Shown: in pieces, positions 39,862-47,341 of the stretch | How positions within the stretch are numbered: the first letter of the stretch is position 1 | Layout of the letters: every line of letters starts with the position of its first letter | From: Nonomuraea longispora | Lineage (GTDB): Bacteria > Actinomycetota > Actinomycetes > Streptosporangiales > Streptosporangiaceae | Assembly (NCBI RefSeq): GCF_004348345.1 | Contig: NZ_SMJZ01000044.1 | Location: forward strand, 1-47,341 | Reading direction: 5' to 3' | Length of the DNA stretch: 47,341 bases | Notes under the pieces: generated by a model | The model's database searches: none | Told to the model about the DNA's origin: nothing | The model's input: only the letters and a program-made list of their open reading frames with translations | Made by a program: the position numbers and the translations under genes

Positions 39862-40878
39862 TCAGCGGAGCTGACCGGCCACGTCGTGGATGATCCGGGT
39901 GATCATGTGAGCCTTGTCCGGCACGCCGTACAGGGTGAACGACACGGCGTCGACGCCGGCTTCGGCCAGGGCGCCAAGGCGTTCCACGCACCGCCCGGGC
40001 GGGCCGTAGATCGCGAAGCAGTCGATCAGGTCGCTGGACAGGTCGCGGGCGTGTGCCGCGCCCTTGGCCTCGTGCTGCTCCCACTGGTAGCGCTCGGCCA
40101 GCTTGGCCATCTCCTCCGCCACGCCCTCGGGCAGCGCGGAGGCGAGCAGGCGGTTCACCGGCTCCGGACGGCTGACCGCCGAGCGCCACAGGAAGAAGGC
40201 CGAGGTGGCGGCGTAGGAGCGGACGAACTCCCTGGCGTAGTCCACGTCGTCGTGGACGAACACGGCGCCCCGGCTCCACAGCTCCAGGTCGTCCAGGCTC
40301 CTGCCGGCCTGCTCGGCGCCCTCGGCCACCCGTGCCCGCTTCCACGCGGCGATCCGCGGGTCGAGGCCCGGCAGGAAGACGCCGTCGGCGATGCTCCCGG
40401 CCAGTCGGCAACTGCGCGCGCCGTGGGTGCCCAGCACGACGGGGATGTCCCTGCGGGACCATCCCGACCTCATCGGCGCGTCGTGCCAGGTCGTCTGCTC
40501 TCCCGCGACGAAGGCGCGGAAGAAGGAGACCACGTCGCGCAGCTCACCCAGCGGTCGCGCGCTGCGGCCCACCATGGCGACCGCACTGCCGCCCGCGCCG
40601 ATGCCCAAAAAGATGCGACCGCTGGAAAGCTCGTCGATCGTCGCCATCGTGTTGGCCAGAACCGCGGGATGTCGAATATACGGATTGGTGACCGCGTGCC
40701 CGAGCTTGATGCGGGTGGTTTGTTCGGCCGCGAGCGCCATCATGACGGTTGAGTCGCGACACAGGTTCTGCGACTCGATGAACGTGCAGTGCTCGTATCC
40801 GAGTTCGTCCGCCAGCGCCGCGACATCGGCCGCCTGATGGGCCGGCAAAGTGCGGCCGATGCCAATTCCGAATTTCAT
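39862..40878 (-). CDS. LLM-class flavin-dependent oxidoreductase
   Basis: The 338-residue protein is a luciferase-like monooxygenase/F420-dependent reductase-type TIM barrel: FGIGIGRTLPAHQAADVAAL at the start, IKLGHAVTNPYIRHP, FLGIGAGGSAV and PVVLGTHGARSCRLAGSIADG, as in methylene-H4MPT-reductase-like proteins. Whether it uses FMN or F420 is not clear. ATG 40878 has GGAG 7 bases upstream; an ATG at 40884 is an alternative. It lies 57 bp after the antiporter gene and just before the tautomerase gene. A redox step on a precursor or on the peptide product is inferred. Confidence 0.9.
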   Translation of the reverse strand: MKFGIGIGRTLPAHQAADVAALADELGYEHCTFIESQNLCRDSTVMMALAAEQTTRIKLGHAVTNPYIRHPAVLANTMATIDELSSGRIFLGIGAGGSAVAMVGRSARPLGELRDVVSFFRAFVAGEQTTWHDAPMRSGWSRRDIPVVLGTHGARSCRLAGSIADGVFLPGLDPRIAAWKRARVAEGAEQAGRSLDDLELWSRGAVFVHDDVDYAREFVRSYAATSAFFLWRSAVSRPEPVNRLLASALPEGVAEEMAKLAERYQWEQHEAKGAAHARDLSSDLIDCFAIYGPPGRCVERLGALAEAGVDAVSFTLYGVPDKAHMITRIIHDVAGQLR

Positions 40879-40935
40879 GAGCATCTCCACTGGGAAACCA
40901 ATTCTTATGGCCATGACGATACTCGGGAAGGTGGT

Positions 40936-42219
40936 TCAGTCAACGACGAGGTCTCGCTGGCGGGACACCGGCATTTCTGTGTGGGGCATCTTGCGGGTGG
41001 CGAATCTCAGGATCGGCGGAGCGGTCAACGACGTCACGATGGCGAACACCACGATGACGGTGTACATCGTGCCGTCCAGAATTCCAAGTCGCAGGCCGAC
41101 CGTCGCGATAATCACCTCGACCACGCCGCGGGCATTGATTCCCGCGCCCACGGCCAGCCGTTCCCACCGGTCCATGCCGGAGCAGGCGCCGCCGATCCAG
41201 GCGCCGGCGAACTTCCCGGACATGCCGACGCAGAGCACCGCCGCCGACACGGCCAGGATGGCGGGCTCGGCCAGCGCCGTCAGGTCCATGCGCAGGCCCA
41301 CCGTGGCGAAGAACAGCGGCGCCAGGACCGACATCACCCACGTGCGCACCACGGACAGGGCCGGAGCGATGCGCGCCCGTACGGGTGCGATGGCGAGCCC
41401 CGCGAGCAACGCGCCGAAGACCGGCTCCATGCCCATGGCGTGCGCCGTCGCCGCCCCCACCAGCGTCATGATCACGATCGTGGTGACCGCCGAGCCGGGC
41501 GCGGACCGCACCGCCATGCGGGCCACGGGCCTGCCGATGAGCAGCACGCACGCCAGCACGGGCAGGGCGGCGAGCCACACCGCCCAGTCGCCGGCGGACA
41601 GGCCGGTGACCGCCAGCGCCGACACGACCATGAGCAGCAGCCAGCCGACGATGTCCTGCACCACACCGGAAGCAATGATCAACTGGCCGACCCGGTGCCC
41701 GAGCAGGTCGAGGTCCATCAGCGTCTTCGCGATGACGGGCAACGCGCTCACGCCCATGACCACCCCCAGGAACAGCGCGAAGACCAGCGGATCCGCGCCG
41801 TCGGGCCGCACCCACGCCGGCATCAGCCACCCCATGGCCACACCCAGGCAGAGCGGCACCAGCATTCCGGCGGAGCTGATGGCGACGACCGCCCGGCGGC
41901 GTCTGCGTACCGCGGCGAGATCCGTCTCCGCGCCGGTCAACGCGACCAGCAGGAGCACGCCCAACTGGGCCACGACGTCAAGAAGGTGGAACTGGGCGGG
42001 ATCGCTCGGAAAAAACCACTCGAAAAACTCAGGCGCGACATTGCCGAGCACGGTCGGCCCCAGCAGCATGCCCGCCGTAAGCTCACCCACGATCGCGGGA
42101 ATTCCGATGCGCCGCGCCAGCGCACCCAGCAGCCGGGCCGCGACCAGCAGGGTGCAGCCTTGCAAAAGGAAGATCAATAGCTGATGATCGGGGACAAGGG
42201 CGACGGGGGATTCTAACAC
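40936..42219 (-). CDS. Cation:proton antiporter (CPA2/Kef type)
   Basis: The 427-residue protein has about 12 transmembrane helices and the CPA2 layout: GIPAIVGELTAGMLLGPTVLG in the second helix and VALTGAETDLAAV with the conserved acidic pair. It exchanges Na+ or K+ for H+. The GTG at 42219 has AAGGA about 8 bases upstream. It is the first gene of the minus-strand NRPS operon. Such antiporters occur in some antibiotic clusters, for example where the product binds or carries cations; here a link is only inferred from position. Confidence 0.9.
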   Translation of the reverse strand: MLESPVALVPDHQLLIFLLQGCTLLVAARLLGALARRIGIPAIVGELTAGMLLGPTVLGNVAPEFFEWFFPSDPAQFHLLDVVAQLGVLLLVALTGAETDLAAVRRRRRAVVAISSAGMLVPLCLGVAMGWLMPAWVRPDGADPLVFALFLGVVMGVSALPVIAKTLMDLDLLGHRVGQLIIASGVVQDIVGWLLLMVVSALAVTGLSAGDWAVWLAALPVLACVLLIGRPVARMAVRSAPGSAVTTIVIMTLVGAATAHAMGMEPVFGALLAGLAIAPVRARIAPALSVVRTWVMSVLAPLFFATVGLRMDLTALAEPAILAVSAAVLCVGMSGKFAGAWIGGACSGMDRWERLAVGAGINARGVVEVIIATVGLRLGILDGTMYTVIVVFAIVTSLTAPPILRFATRKMPHTEMPVSRQRDLVVD

Positions 42220-42243
42220 GACGACTGTCCTTTTCGTCTGTGA

Positions 42244-42281
42244 TTGTTTTCGCGCCTGCGGTATGCCTCATTATAGAAAGC
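42244..42281. promoter_or_regulatory. Shared AT-rich divergent promoter region (NRPS operon / nitrate operon)
   Basis: The 62-bp gap 42220-42281 must carry both promoters. On the minus strand a perfect TATAAT (42275-42270) could serve the antiporter/NRPS operon with a leader of about 44 nt. On the plus strand TTGTTT (42244-42249) and CATTAT (42268-42273), 18 bp apart, would start transcription at the ATG at 42282, giving a leaderless nitrate-transporter message. The two -10 elements overlap, so the promoters may compete. Confidence 0.45.
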
Positions 42282-43586
42282 ATGGTCATAAGTTTTTCCC
42301 GGCGCCGCCGCATCGACGATTGGCGGCCCGAGGACGCGGCGTATTGGCGGGCGGTGGGCAAGAGAGTCGCCTGGCGCAATCTCGTGCTGTCGATCCTCGT
42401 GGAACATCTGGGATTCGCCGTGTGGACGATCTGGAGCGTGGCCGTGCTGGCGCTCGGCGAATACCATTTCTCCGTGGACCAGCTGTTCTGGCTGGTGGCG
42501 TTACCCAATTTGGTGGGGGCTGTCCTGCGGATCCCCTACACGTTCTTGCCCGCGCGAATGGGAGGCGCGAATTTCACGGTGCTGAGCGCGCTGCTCCTGC
42601 TGATCCCCGCCCTGCTGCTCGTCGTCGCCGTACGCGACCCCGCGACGCCGTACTGGATGTTCCTGGTGATCGCGGCGACGGCTGGCCTCGGCGGCGGGAA
42701 CTTCGCCTCCAGCATGGCCAACATCACCAACTTTTTTCCCGCCGGCAAGCAGGGCGTGGCCCTCGGCCTCAACGCCGCGGGAGGCAACGTCGGGGTCAGC
42801 TCCGTCCAGGTGGTCATTCCGGTGGTGGTCGCCGCCTACGGGGTGGCCGCCGCCGGATGGGTCTGGGTGCCGCTGTTGCTGATCGCGGCCCTCGCCGCCT
42901 GGTGGGGGATGGACAACCTCTCCTCGGCGAGGGCGAGCGTGCGTGAACAACTCCGGGTGGTGCGGCACCGGCAGATGTGGGTCATGTCGTTTCTCTACAT
43001 CGGCACGTTCGGGTCGTTCATGGGCTACGCGACCGCCTTCCCGCTGCTGGTGCGCAGCGAGTTCCCGCACCTGGCCGTCGGCGCCCTGGTGTTCGCCGGC
43101 CCGCTGGCCGGGTCACTGGCCAGGCCGCTCGGCGGATGGCTGTCGGACCGGTACGGCGGAGCGAAGGTGACCTTCTGGAACTTCGCCGTCATGGGCTGTG
43201 GCGCGCTTGCGGTGTGGGCGGCGATCGCGTCCGCCGTCTTCCCCGCGTTCTTCGCGGCGTTCATGCTCCTGTTCGTCACGTCCGGAGTAGGGAACGGCTC
43301 CACCTACCGCATGATCCCGGCCATTTTCACGACGATCGAGCGCAGTGCGGAAGGCGGCAGGCGCGCGACCTCCTCCGCCCTCGGCCTGGTGTCCGCGGTC
43401 GGCGCGCTGGGCGGCTTCTTCATCAACCGCGCGTTCGGCGCGTCCTACGCGGCCGTCGGCGGCGCGGGGGCGGCGCTGGCCGCGTTCGTGCTGTTCTACC
43501 TGGTCTGTTGCGGGGTCACGTGGTGGTGCTACATGCGCACGGTGCTGCTGTGGTGGCGGCCCAGCCTGGCCGAGGCGCGGGTATGA
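42282..43586 (+). CDS. NarK-type nitrate/nitrite MFS transporter
   Basis: The 434-residue protein has 12 helices. The start (IDDWRPEDAAYWRAVGKRVA) and the nitrate-signature regions AGLGGGNFASSMANITNFFP and GNGSTYRMIPAIF are those of NarK/NasA nitrate transporters. ATG 42282 starts the conserved part; a GTG at 42240 would add 14 residues inside the promoter. No Shine-Dalgarno is visible. Its stop overlaps the nitrate reductase ATG by 4 bp, forming a nitrate-assimilation operon. Confidence 0.93.
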   Translation: MVISFSRRRRIDDWRPEDAAYWRAVGKRVAWRNLVLSILVEHLGFAVWTIWSVAVLALGEYHFSVDQLFWLVALPNLVGAVLRIPYTFLPARMGGANFTVLSALLLLIPALLLVVAVRDPATPYWMFLVIAATAGLGGGNFASSMANITNFFPAGKQGVALGLNAAGGNVGVSSVQVVIPVVVAAYGVAAAGWVWVPLLLIAALAAWWGMDNLSSARASVREQLRVVRHRQMWVMSFLYIGTFGSFMGYATAFPLLVRSEFPHLAVGALVFAGPLAGSLARPLGGWLSDRYGGAKVTFWNFAVMGCGALAVWAAIASAVFPAFFAAFMLLFVTSGVGNGSTYRMIPAIFTTIERSAEGGRRATSSALGLVSAVGALGGFFINRAFGASYAAVGGAGAALAAFVLFYLVCCGVTWWCYMRTVLLWWRPSLAEARV

Positions 43587-45583
43587 CCAGGACGCACTGC
43601 CCCTACTGCGCGCTCCAGTGCGGCATGGACGTCTCGTCCGGCGGGCTGATCTCCGCCGAGAACCTGTGCCAGAAAGGCTGGACGGCCGCCGAGGTGCTGC
43701 GCGCGCCGGATCGGCTGACCACGCCCCTGGTGGACGGGCAGCCCGCCACCTGGGACGACGCGCTCGATCTGGCCGTCACTCGCATCCGCCTGGTTCAGGA
43801 GTCTTACGGCCCGGACGGCGTGGCGGTGTTCGGCGGGGGCGGCCTCACCAACGAGAAGGCGTACCTGCTGGGCAAGTTCGCCCGCGTCGCGCTGCGCACC
43901 AGCCAGATCGACTACAACGGCCGCTTCTGCATGTCGTCGGCGGCCGCCGCCGTGCAACGCGCCTTCGGCGTCGATCGTGGCCTGCCGTTCCCCGCCGCCG
44001 ACCTCGCGGAAGCGGAGACCGTGCTGCTGGTCGGGGCCAACCCGGCCGAGACCATGCCGCCCTTCATACGGCGGTTGCGCGGTGCGAAACGGCTGATCGT
44101 GGTGGATCCGCGCCTGACGGCGACGGCCAGGCTCGCCGACCTGCATCTGCAGATCACCCCCGGGACGGATCTGGCGCTGGCGTTGGGGCTGCTGCACATC
44201 GCCGTCGCCGACGACCTCATCGACGCCGGCTACATAGCGGAACGGACCTGCGGCTTCCCCGAGGCGGTCGCGGCGTCCAACGCCTACTGGCCGGAGCGGG
44301 CGGAGCGGATCACCGGGGTGCCGGTGCGCCTGATGCGCGAGACGGCCCGCGCGCTGGCACGCCGTCCCGCCGTCGTGCTCACCGCGCGCGGCGCCGAACA
44401 GCACGCCAAGGGCGTGGACACGGTGACCGGTTTCATCAACCTGGCGCTCGCCCTGGGACTGCCCGGCCGTCCGGGATCCGGCTTCGGCACGCTCACCGGG
44501 CAGGGCAACGGACAGGGCGGTCGAGAGCACGGGCAGAAGGCCGACCAGTTGCCCGGCTATCGCGACATCCGCGATCCCGCGGCGCGTGCGCACGTCGCAC
44601 GCGTCTGGGGAGTTCGTCCGCAGGACCTGCCGGGGCCCGGGCGGTCGGCCCACGAACTTCTCCGGTCACTGGGCGCGCCGGGCGGACCCAGGGCGCTGTT
44701 GGTCTTCGGCTCCAACCCGGCGGTCTCCGCGCCCGATACGGCACGCGTACGGCGGCGACTGCGTGCCCTTGACTTCCTGATGGTGTGCGATGTCGTTCCG
44801 TCCGAGACCGCCCGGCTGGCCGACGTGGTCCTGCCCGTCACCCAGTGGGCGGAGGAGAACGGCACCATGACGACCCTGGAGGGCAGGGTGGTCCGCCGCC
44901 GCAGGGCGACCGTCCCACCGCCCGGCGTCCGATCCGACCTGGACGTCATGTACGAGCTCGCACGGCGCATGAACGCCCCGGGAGACTTCACTCCCGACCC
45001 CGAGCGCGTCTTCGCGGAACTCCGCCGGGCCAGCGCCGGCGGCCCCGCCGACTACTCGCGGATCGACTACGACACCGGAGGGTTCTGGGGAGGGACGCGG
45101 CTGTTCCAGGACGGCTTCGCCACCCCCGACGGCAGGGCGCGCTTCGTGCCTGTGCAGTTCCGCCCGGCGGCCGAGGACATCTGCGCGGACTACCCGGTCT
45201 ACCTCACCACGGGCCGGGTGCTGCAGCACTACCAGAGCGGCGCGCAGACCCGCCGGGTCCGCGATCTCGACCGTGCCGTCCCTGGGCCGTACGTCGAACT
45301 GCACCCCGATCTGGCGGCCCGGCTGTCAGTGGCGCAGGGCGACGCCGTCCGGGTGAGCAGCCGCCGGGGCAGCGTCACCGTACCCGCCAGGATCACCGCG
45401 GGTGTCCGGCACGACACGGTGTTCATGCCCTTCCACTGGTTGGGAGCAAATTTCCTGACAAATCCAGCCCTGGATCCCATCTCGCGCATGCCGGAACTGA
45501 AGGTGTGCGCAGTACGCGTGGAGGCCGCCCGTGAAAGTGGTAGTGATCGGCGGCGGCATGGCCGGCGCCCGGCTGGTCAGTGA
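43583..45583 (+). CDS. Assimilatory nitrate reductase, molybdopterin catalytic subunit
   Basis: The 666-residue protein is of the NasA/NarB type. The N-terminal [4Fe-4S] ligands are Cys6, Cys9, Cys13 and Cys29 (CPYCALQC ... ENLCQKGW). Molybdopterin-binding parts include LVGANPAETMPPF, FGTLTGQGNGQGG, LVFGSNPAVSAPD and TTGRVLQHYQSGAQTRR. Only 15 residues separate Cys13 and Cys29, shorter than is usual in the family. It should reduce nitrate to nitrite in the cytoplasm with electrons from the next gene's product. The gene overlaps that gene by 53 bp, the conserved domain ending before the overlap. The product has no signal peptide, consistent with an assimilatory role. Confidence 0.93.
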   Translation: MTRTHCPYCALQCGMDVSSGGLISAENLCQKGWTAAEVLRAPDRLTTPLVDGQPATWDDALDLAVTRIRLVQESYGPDGVAVFGGGGLTNEKAYLLGKFARVALRTSQIDYNGRFCMSSAAAAVQRAFGVDRGLPFPAADLAEAETVLLVGANPAETMPPFIRRLRGAKRLIVVDPRLTATARLADLHLQITPGTDLALALGLLHIAVADDLIDAGYIAERTCGFPEAVAASNAYWPERAERITGVPVRLMRETARALARRPAVVLTARGAEQHAKGVDTVTGFINLALALGLPGRPGSGFGTLTGQGNGQGGREHGQKADQLPGYRDIRDPAARAHVARVWGVRPQDLPGPGRSAHELLRSLGAPGGPRALLVFGSNPAVSAPDTARVRRRLRALDFLMVCDVVPSETARLADVVLPVTQWAEENGTMTTLEGRVVRRRRATVPPPGVRSDLDVMYELARRMNAPGDFTPDPERVFAELRRASAGGPADYSRIDYDTGGFWGGTRLFQDGFATPDGRARFVPVQFRPAAEDICADYPVYLTTGRVLQHYQSGAQTRRVRDLDRAVPGPYVELHPDLAARLSVAQGDAVRVSSRRGSVTVPARITAGVRHDTVFMPFHWLGANFLTNPALDPISRMPELKVCAVRVEAARESGSDRRRHGRRPAGQ

Positions 45584-46904
45584 CGCACGGCTGCGCGGCG
45601 CGGACATCACCCTGTTCGGGGCCGAGCCGCGTCTGCCGTACAACCGGGTGTTGCTCTCCGGCGTGCTCGCCGAGACCACCCGCGAGAGCCAACTGGCGAC
45701 GCCGCTGCCCGACGACGTCGATGTCCGCTCCGGCCTGCGGGTCACCGCGATCGACCGGGCGGCACGGCAGGTCGTCGCCGAGGACGGCAGCCGCGCCCGC
45801 TACGACGTCTGCGTCCTGGCCACCGGCAGCGAGCCGCTCATGCCGCCCGTGCCCGGCATCGAACGCACCCTCCCGTTCCGCACGCTGGATGACTGCGAGC
45901 GCATCCTCGCCCGCGCCCGCACCGCCCGCCACGCCGTGGTGATCGGCGGCGGCCTGCTCGGTATCGAGGCGGCACGCGGGCTGGCGGTACGGGGTAACCG
46001 GGTGACCATCGTGCACCTCGCGGGTCACCTCATGGAACGCCAGCTCGACGCCCACGGGGGCGACATCCTCGCCAGGACGCTGGCCGGTCTCGGCATCACC
46101 GTCCACGTCGGCGTCAGCGTCGCGGCGGTCGAGCCCGGCGGGGTGGTGCTGGCCGACGGCGCGTCGATCGAGGCAGACCTGGTGATCACCTCCTGTGGGG
46201 TGCGTCCCGTCACGTCCCTCGCCCAGGACGCGGGGCTGGCGGTCGAGCGCGGCATCGTGGTGGACGACCGGCTCCGCACCGATGACCCGGCCGTGTACGC
46301 GATCGGTGAATGCGCGCAGCATCGCGGCGTCACCTACGGCCTGGTCGGCCCCTGCTGGGACCAGGCCGCCGTGCTCGCCGCCCACCTCGCGGGGGAGCCG
46401 GTGCGCTACCGCGGGTCTCAGGTGGTCACCAGGCTCAAGGCGCCCAGCCTGGAGGTGGCGTCGCTGGGCGATGTGCACGCGGAAGGCGAGACCGTCACCT
46501 TCAGTCATCCCGCCGCCGGGATCTACCGGAAGCTGGTCATCCGCGACCACCGGCTCGCCGGCGCCATCCTGCTGGGCCGCGGTGACGCGGTCGGCACGCT
46601 CACGCAACTGTACGACCGGCAAAGCCGGGTGCCCGCCGTACGGGAGAGCCTGCTCTTCCCTGAGCTGGCCGCCCACGAACCGGCGCACGATCCGGCCCGG
46701 CTGCCGGGCACGTCGACGGTCTGCCACTGCAACGGCGTCTCCAAGGACCGGATCAGGACCGCGTGGCTGGCGGGCGCGGACACGGCGGCGGCCATCGGCA
46801 GGGAGACCCACGCGGGCACCGGGTGCGGCACCTGCCTGACCGCCATCGAGTCGCTGCTCGGCTCGTTCGGCGATGCGCTCGCCCCCGTCGCCGAGGCCGG
46901 CTGA
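45531..46904 (+). CDS. FAD-dependent oxidoreductase with BFD-type [2Fe-2S] domain (nitrate reductase electron-transfer subunit)
   Basis: The protein has 457 residues. An FAD-binding start (VVVIGGGMAGARLV), a second NAD(P) dinucleotide fold (VVIGGGLLGIEAARGLA) and a late VYAIGECAQH give a NirB-like N-terminal reductase. The C-terminal 55 residues are a BFD-like [2Fe-2S] domain (VCHCNGVSKDRI, GTGCGTC). It lacks the sirohaem part of NirB, so it most likely passes electrons to the overlapping nitrate reductase, like NasB of nitrate-assimilation systems. The GTG at 45531 is inside the upstream gene. A strong terminator follows 7 bp after the stop. Confidence 0.92.
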   Translation: MKVVVIGGGMAGARLVSDARLRGADITLFGAEPRLPYNRVLLSGVLAETTRESQLATPLPDDVDVRSGLRVTAIDRAARQVVAEDGSRARYDVCVLATGSEPLMPPVPGIERTLPFRTLDDCERILARARTARHAVVIGGGLLGIEAARGLAVRGNRVTIVHLAGHLMERQLDAHGGDILARTLAGLGITVHVGVSVAAVEPGGVVLADGASIEADLVITSCGVRPVTSLAQDAGLAVERGIVVDDRLRTDDPAVYAIGECAQHRGVTYGLVGPCWDQAAVLAAHLAGEPVRYRGSQVVTRLKAPSLEVASLGDVHAEGETVTFSHPAAGIYRKLVIRDHRLAGAILLGRGDAVGTLTQLYDRQSRVPAVRESLLFPELAAHEPAHDPARLPGTSTVCHCNGVSKDRIRTAWLAGADTAAAIGRETHAGTGCGTCLTAIESLLGSFGDALAPVAEAG

Positions 46905-46910
46905 CAGACG

Positions 46911-46940
46911 AAAGGCCGACCGCCCACGCGGTCGGCCTTT
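46911..46940 (+). terminator. Rho-independent terminator of the nitrate operon
   Basis: A perfect 13-bp stem, AAAGGCCGACCGC with GCGGTCGGCCTTT, and a 4-nt loop ending in a short T-run lie 7 bp after the stop of the electron-transfer gene. The A-run on the other side means it could also act on the convergent methyltransferase transcript. No other feature is seen up to 47027. Confidence 0.92.
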
Positions 46941-47027
46941 CTCACGACTTCCGCCGGTCGGCGCTCGCCGGCGGTCGGTGTGACCCGATCCCGCCGAACG
47001 CCGGCCGGCCGCGCGGTCGGTTCCTGC

Positions 47028-47341
47028 TCAGGGCTTCTTGGTCAGTATGGCCTCAAGGTATTCGACGGGTGCGACCAGGGCGCCGTCGGTGGCCCTGTTC
47101 CACGGGTGCCACATGTCGATCAGGTCCCGCTCGAGCGCCGTCGCCTGGCGCGGAGTGAGCACGGAGAAGACCATGCTGGTGGGTCCGAAGTTGGTCTTGA
47201 AATGCTCCAGCCAGTGCTCGGGCGAGCGGTAGCGGAAGACGAAGTCCCTGCGAGTCGCACGGAAGTCGGCGATCCCGTCGCCGAACAGCGCGCGCAGCCG
47301 GTCAGGGTCGCCCCAGTCGGTGGGTTGCGGAGTGCCGGGGG
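47028..47341 (-). CDS. SAM-dependent methyltransferase, C-terminal part (gene continues beyond window)
   Basis: The minus-strand frame is open from the window edge to TGA (47030-47028). It encodes WGDPDRLRALFGDGIADFRA, then FVFRYRSPEHWLEHFKTNFG, and a closing VEYLEAILTKKP. The RYRSPEH / FGPT pattern is common in the C-terminal half of small class I methyltransferases of the UbiE-like type in actinobacteria. The SAM-binding half lies outside the window. It is convergent with the nitrate operon across the shared terminator hairpin. Confidence 0.72.
   Translation of the reverse strand, partial: PGTPQPTDWGDPDRLRALFGDGIADFRATRRDFVFRYRSPEHWLEHFKTNFGPTSMVFSVLTPRQATALERDLIDMWHPWNRATDGALVAPVEYLEAILTKKP

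Noticed and set aside
40789..42184. Two long plus-strand open frames opposite the antiporter gene
   Set aside because: They are His/Gln- or Thr/Ser-rich shadows; the minus-strand frame has about 12 helices and Kef-type motifs.
1..47341. tRNA/rRNA genes, CRISPR arrays, riboswitches, insertion sequences
   Set aside because: I looked on both strands and saw no cloverleaf with CCA-type ends, regularly spaced repeats, transposase motifs or recognisable riboswitch cores; a dedicated covariance-model search was not possible here.

Overview
The window is about 47 kb of very GC-rich DNA. Its gene families are those of a filamentous actinobacterium: ECF sigma factors paired with CU044_5270-type proteins, leaderless MerR and TetR genes, a CUT1 ABC importer without its own ATPase, and an NRPS cluster. 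A member of the Streptosporangiaceae (for example Nonomuraea) is my best guess, inferred from gene content only. No tRNA, rRNA, CRISPR array or insertion sequence was recognised.

Region 1 (1-16.6 kb) is a patchwork of regulators and small enzymes. It holds two tandem MerR regulators, the first cut by the window edge. A minus-strand operon follows with an ECF sigma factor, a CU044_5270-like membrane protein and a secreted subtilisin-like protease. Next come an SDR/LysR divergent pair, a lipoprotein hydrolase, an unusual aminotransferase, a secreted zinc metallopeptidase, a second ECF sigma/CU044_5270 pair and a hydrolase/TetR operon. The gaps hold several gene remnants (HxlR-like, LysE-like, NTF2-like, PA-IL-lectin-like).

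Region 2 (16.7-25.6 kb) looks like a self-contained uptake and catabolic locus. A minus-strand operon (SDR, enolase-superfamily protein, SnoaL-RidA fusion, creatininase-like amidohydrolase, HAD phosphatase) diverges from a plus-strand operon (sugar-type binding lipoprotein, two permeases), followed by an IclR regulator. Each divergent promoter has the same operator, TGTCCC-N7-GGGAC(A/G), just downstream of its predicted start site. This suggests one repressor, probably the IclR protein, controls both arms. The substrate is unknown.

Region 3 (25.8-42.2 kb) is a compact minus-strand NRPS operon. In transcription order it encodes a cation/proton antiporter, an LLM flavin oxidoreductase, a 62-residue 4-oxalocrotonate-type tautomerase, NRPS1 (C-A-T-Cy-A-T), NRPS2 (A-T-TE), an alpha/beta hydrolase, a RidA-family protein, a SagB/ThcOx oxidase, a medium-chain reductase and an MFS exporter. 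The Cy domain, the cysteine-like code of the adjoining A domain and the SagB oxidase together predict a thiazoline/thiazole small molecule. The other two A domains lack the usual Asp235, the N-terminal C domain has HQxxxDG instead of HHxxxDG, and the RidA protein lacks the usual catalytic Arg. I do not recognise the product; this is the best candidate for an undescribed pathway.

Region 4 (42.2-47.3 kb) is a nitrate-assimilation operon: NarK-type transporter, molybdopterin nitrate reductase and its FAD/[2Fe-2S] electron-transfer partner, closed by a strong terminator. The C-terminal end of a methyltransferase gene is at the window edge.
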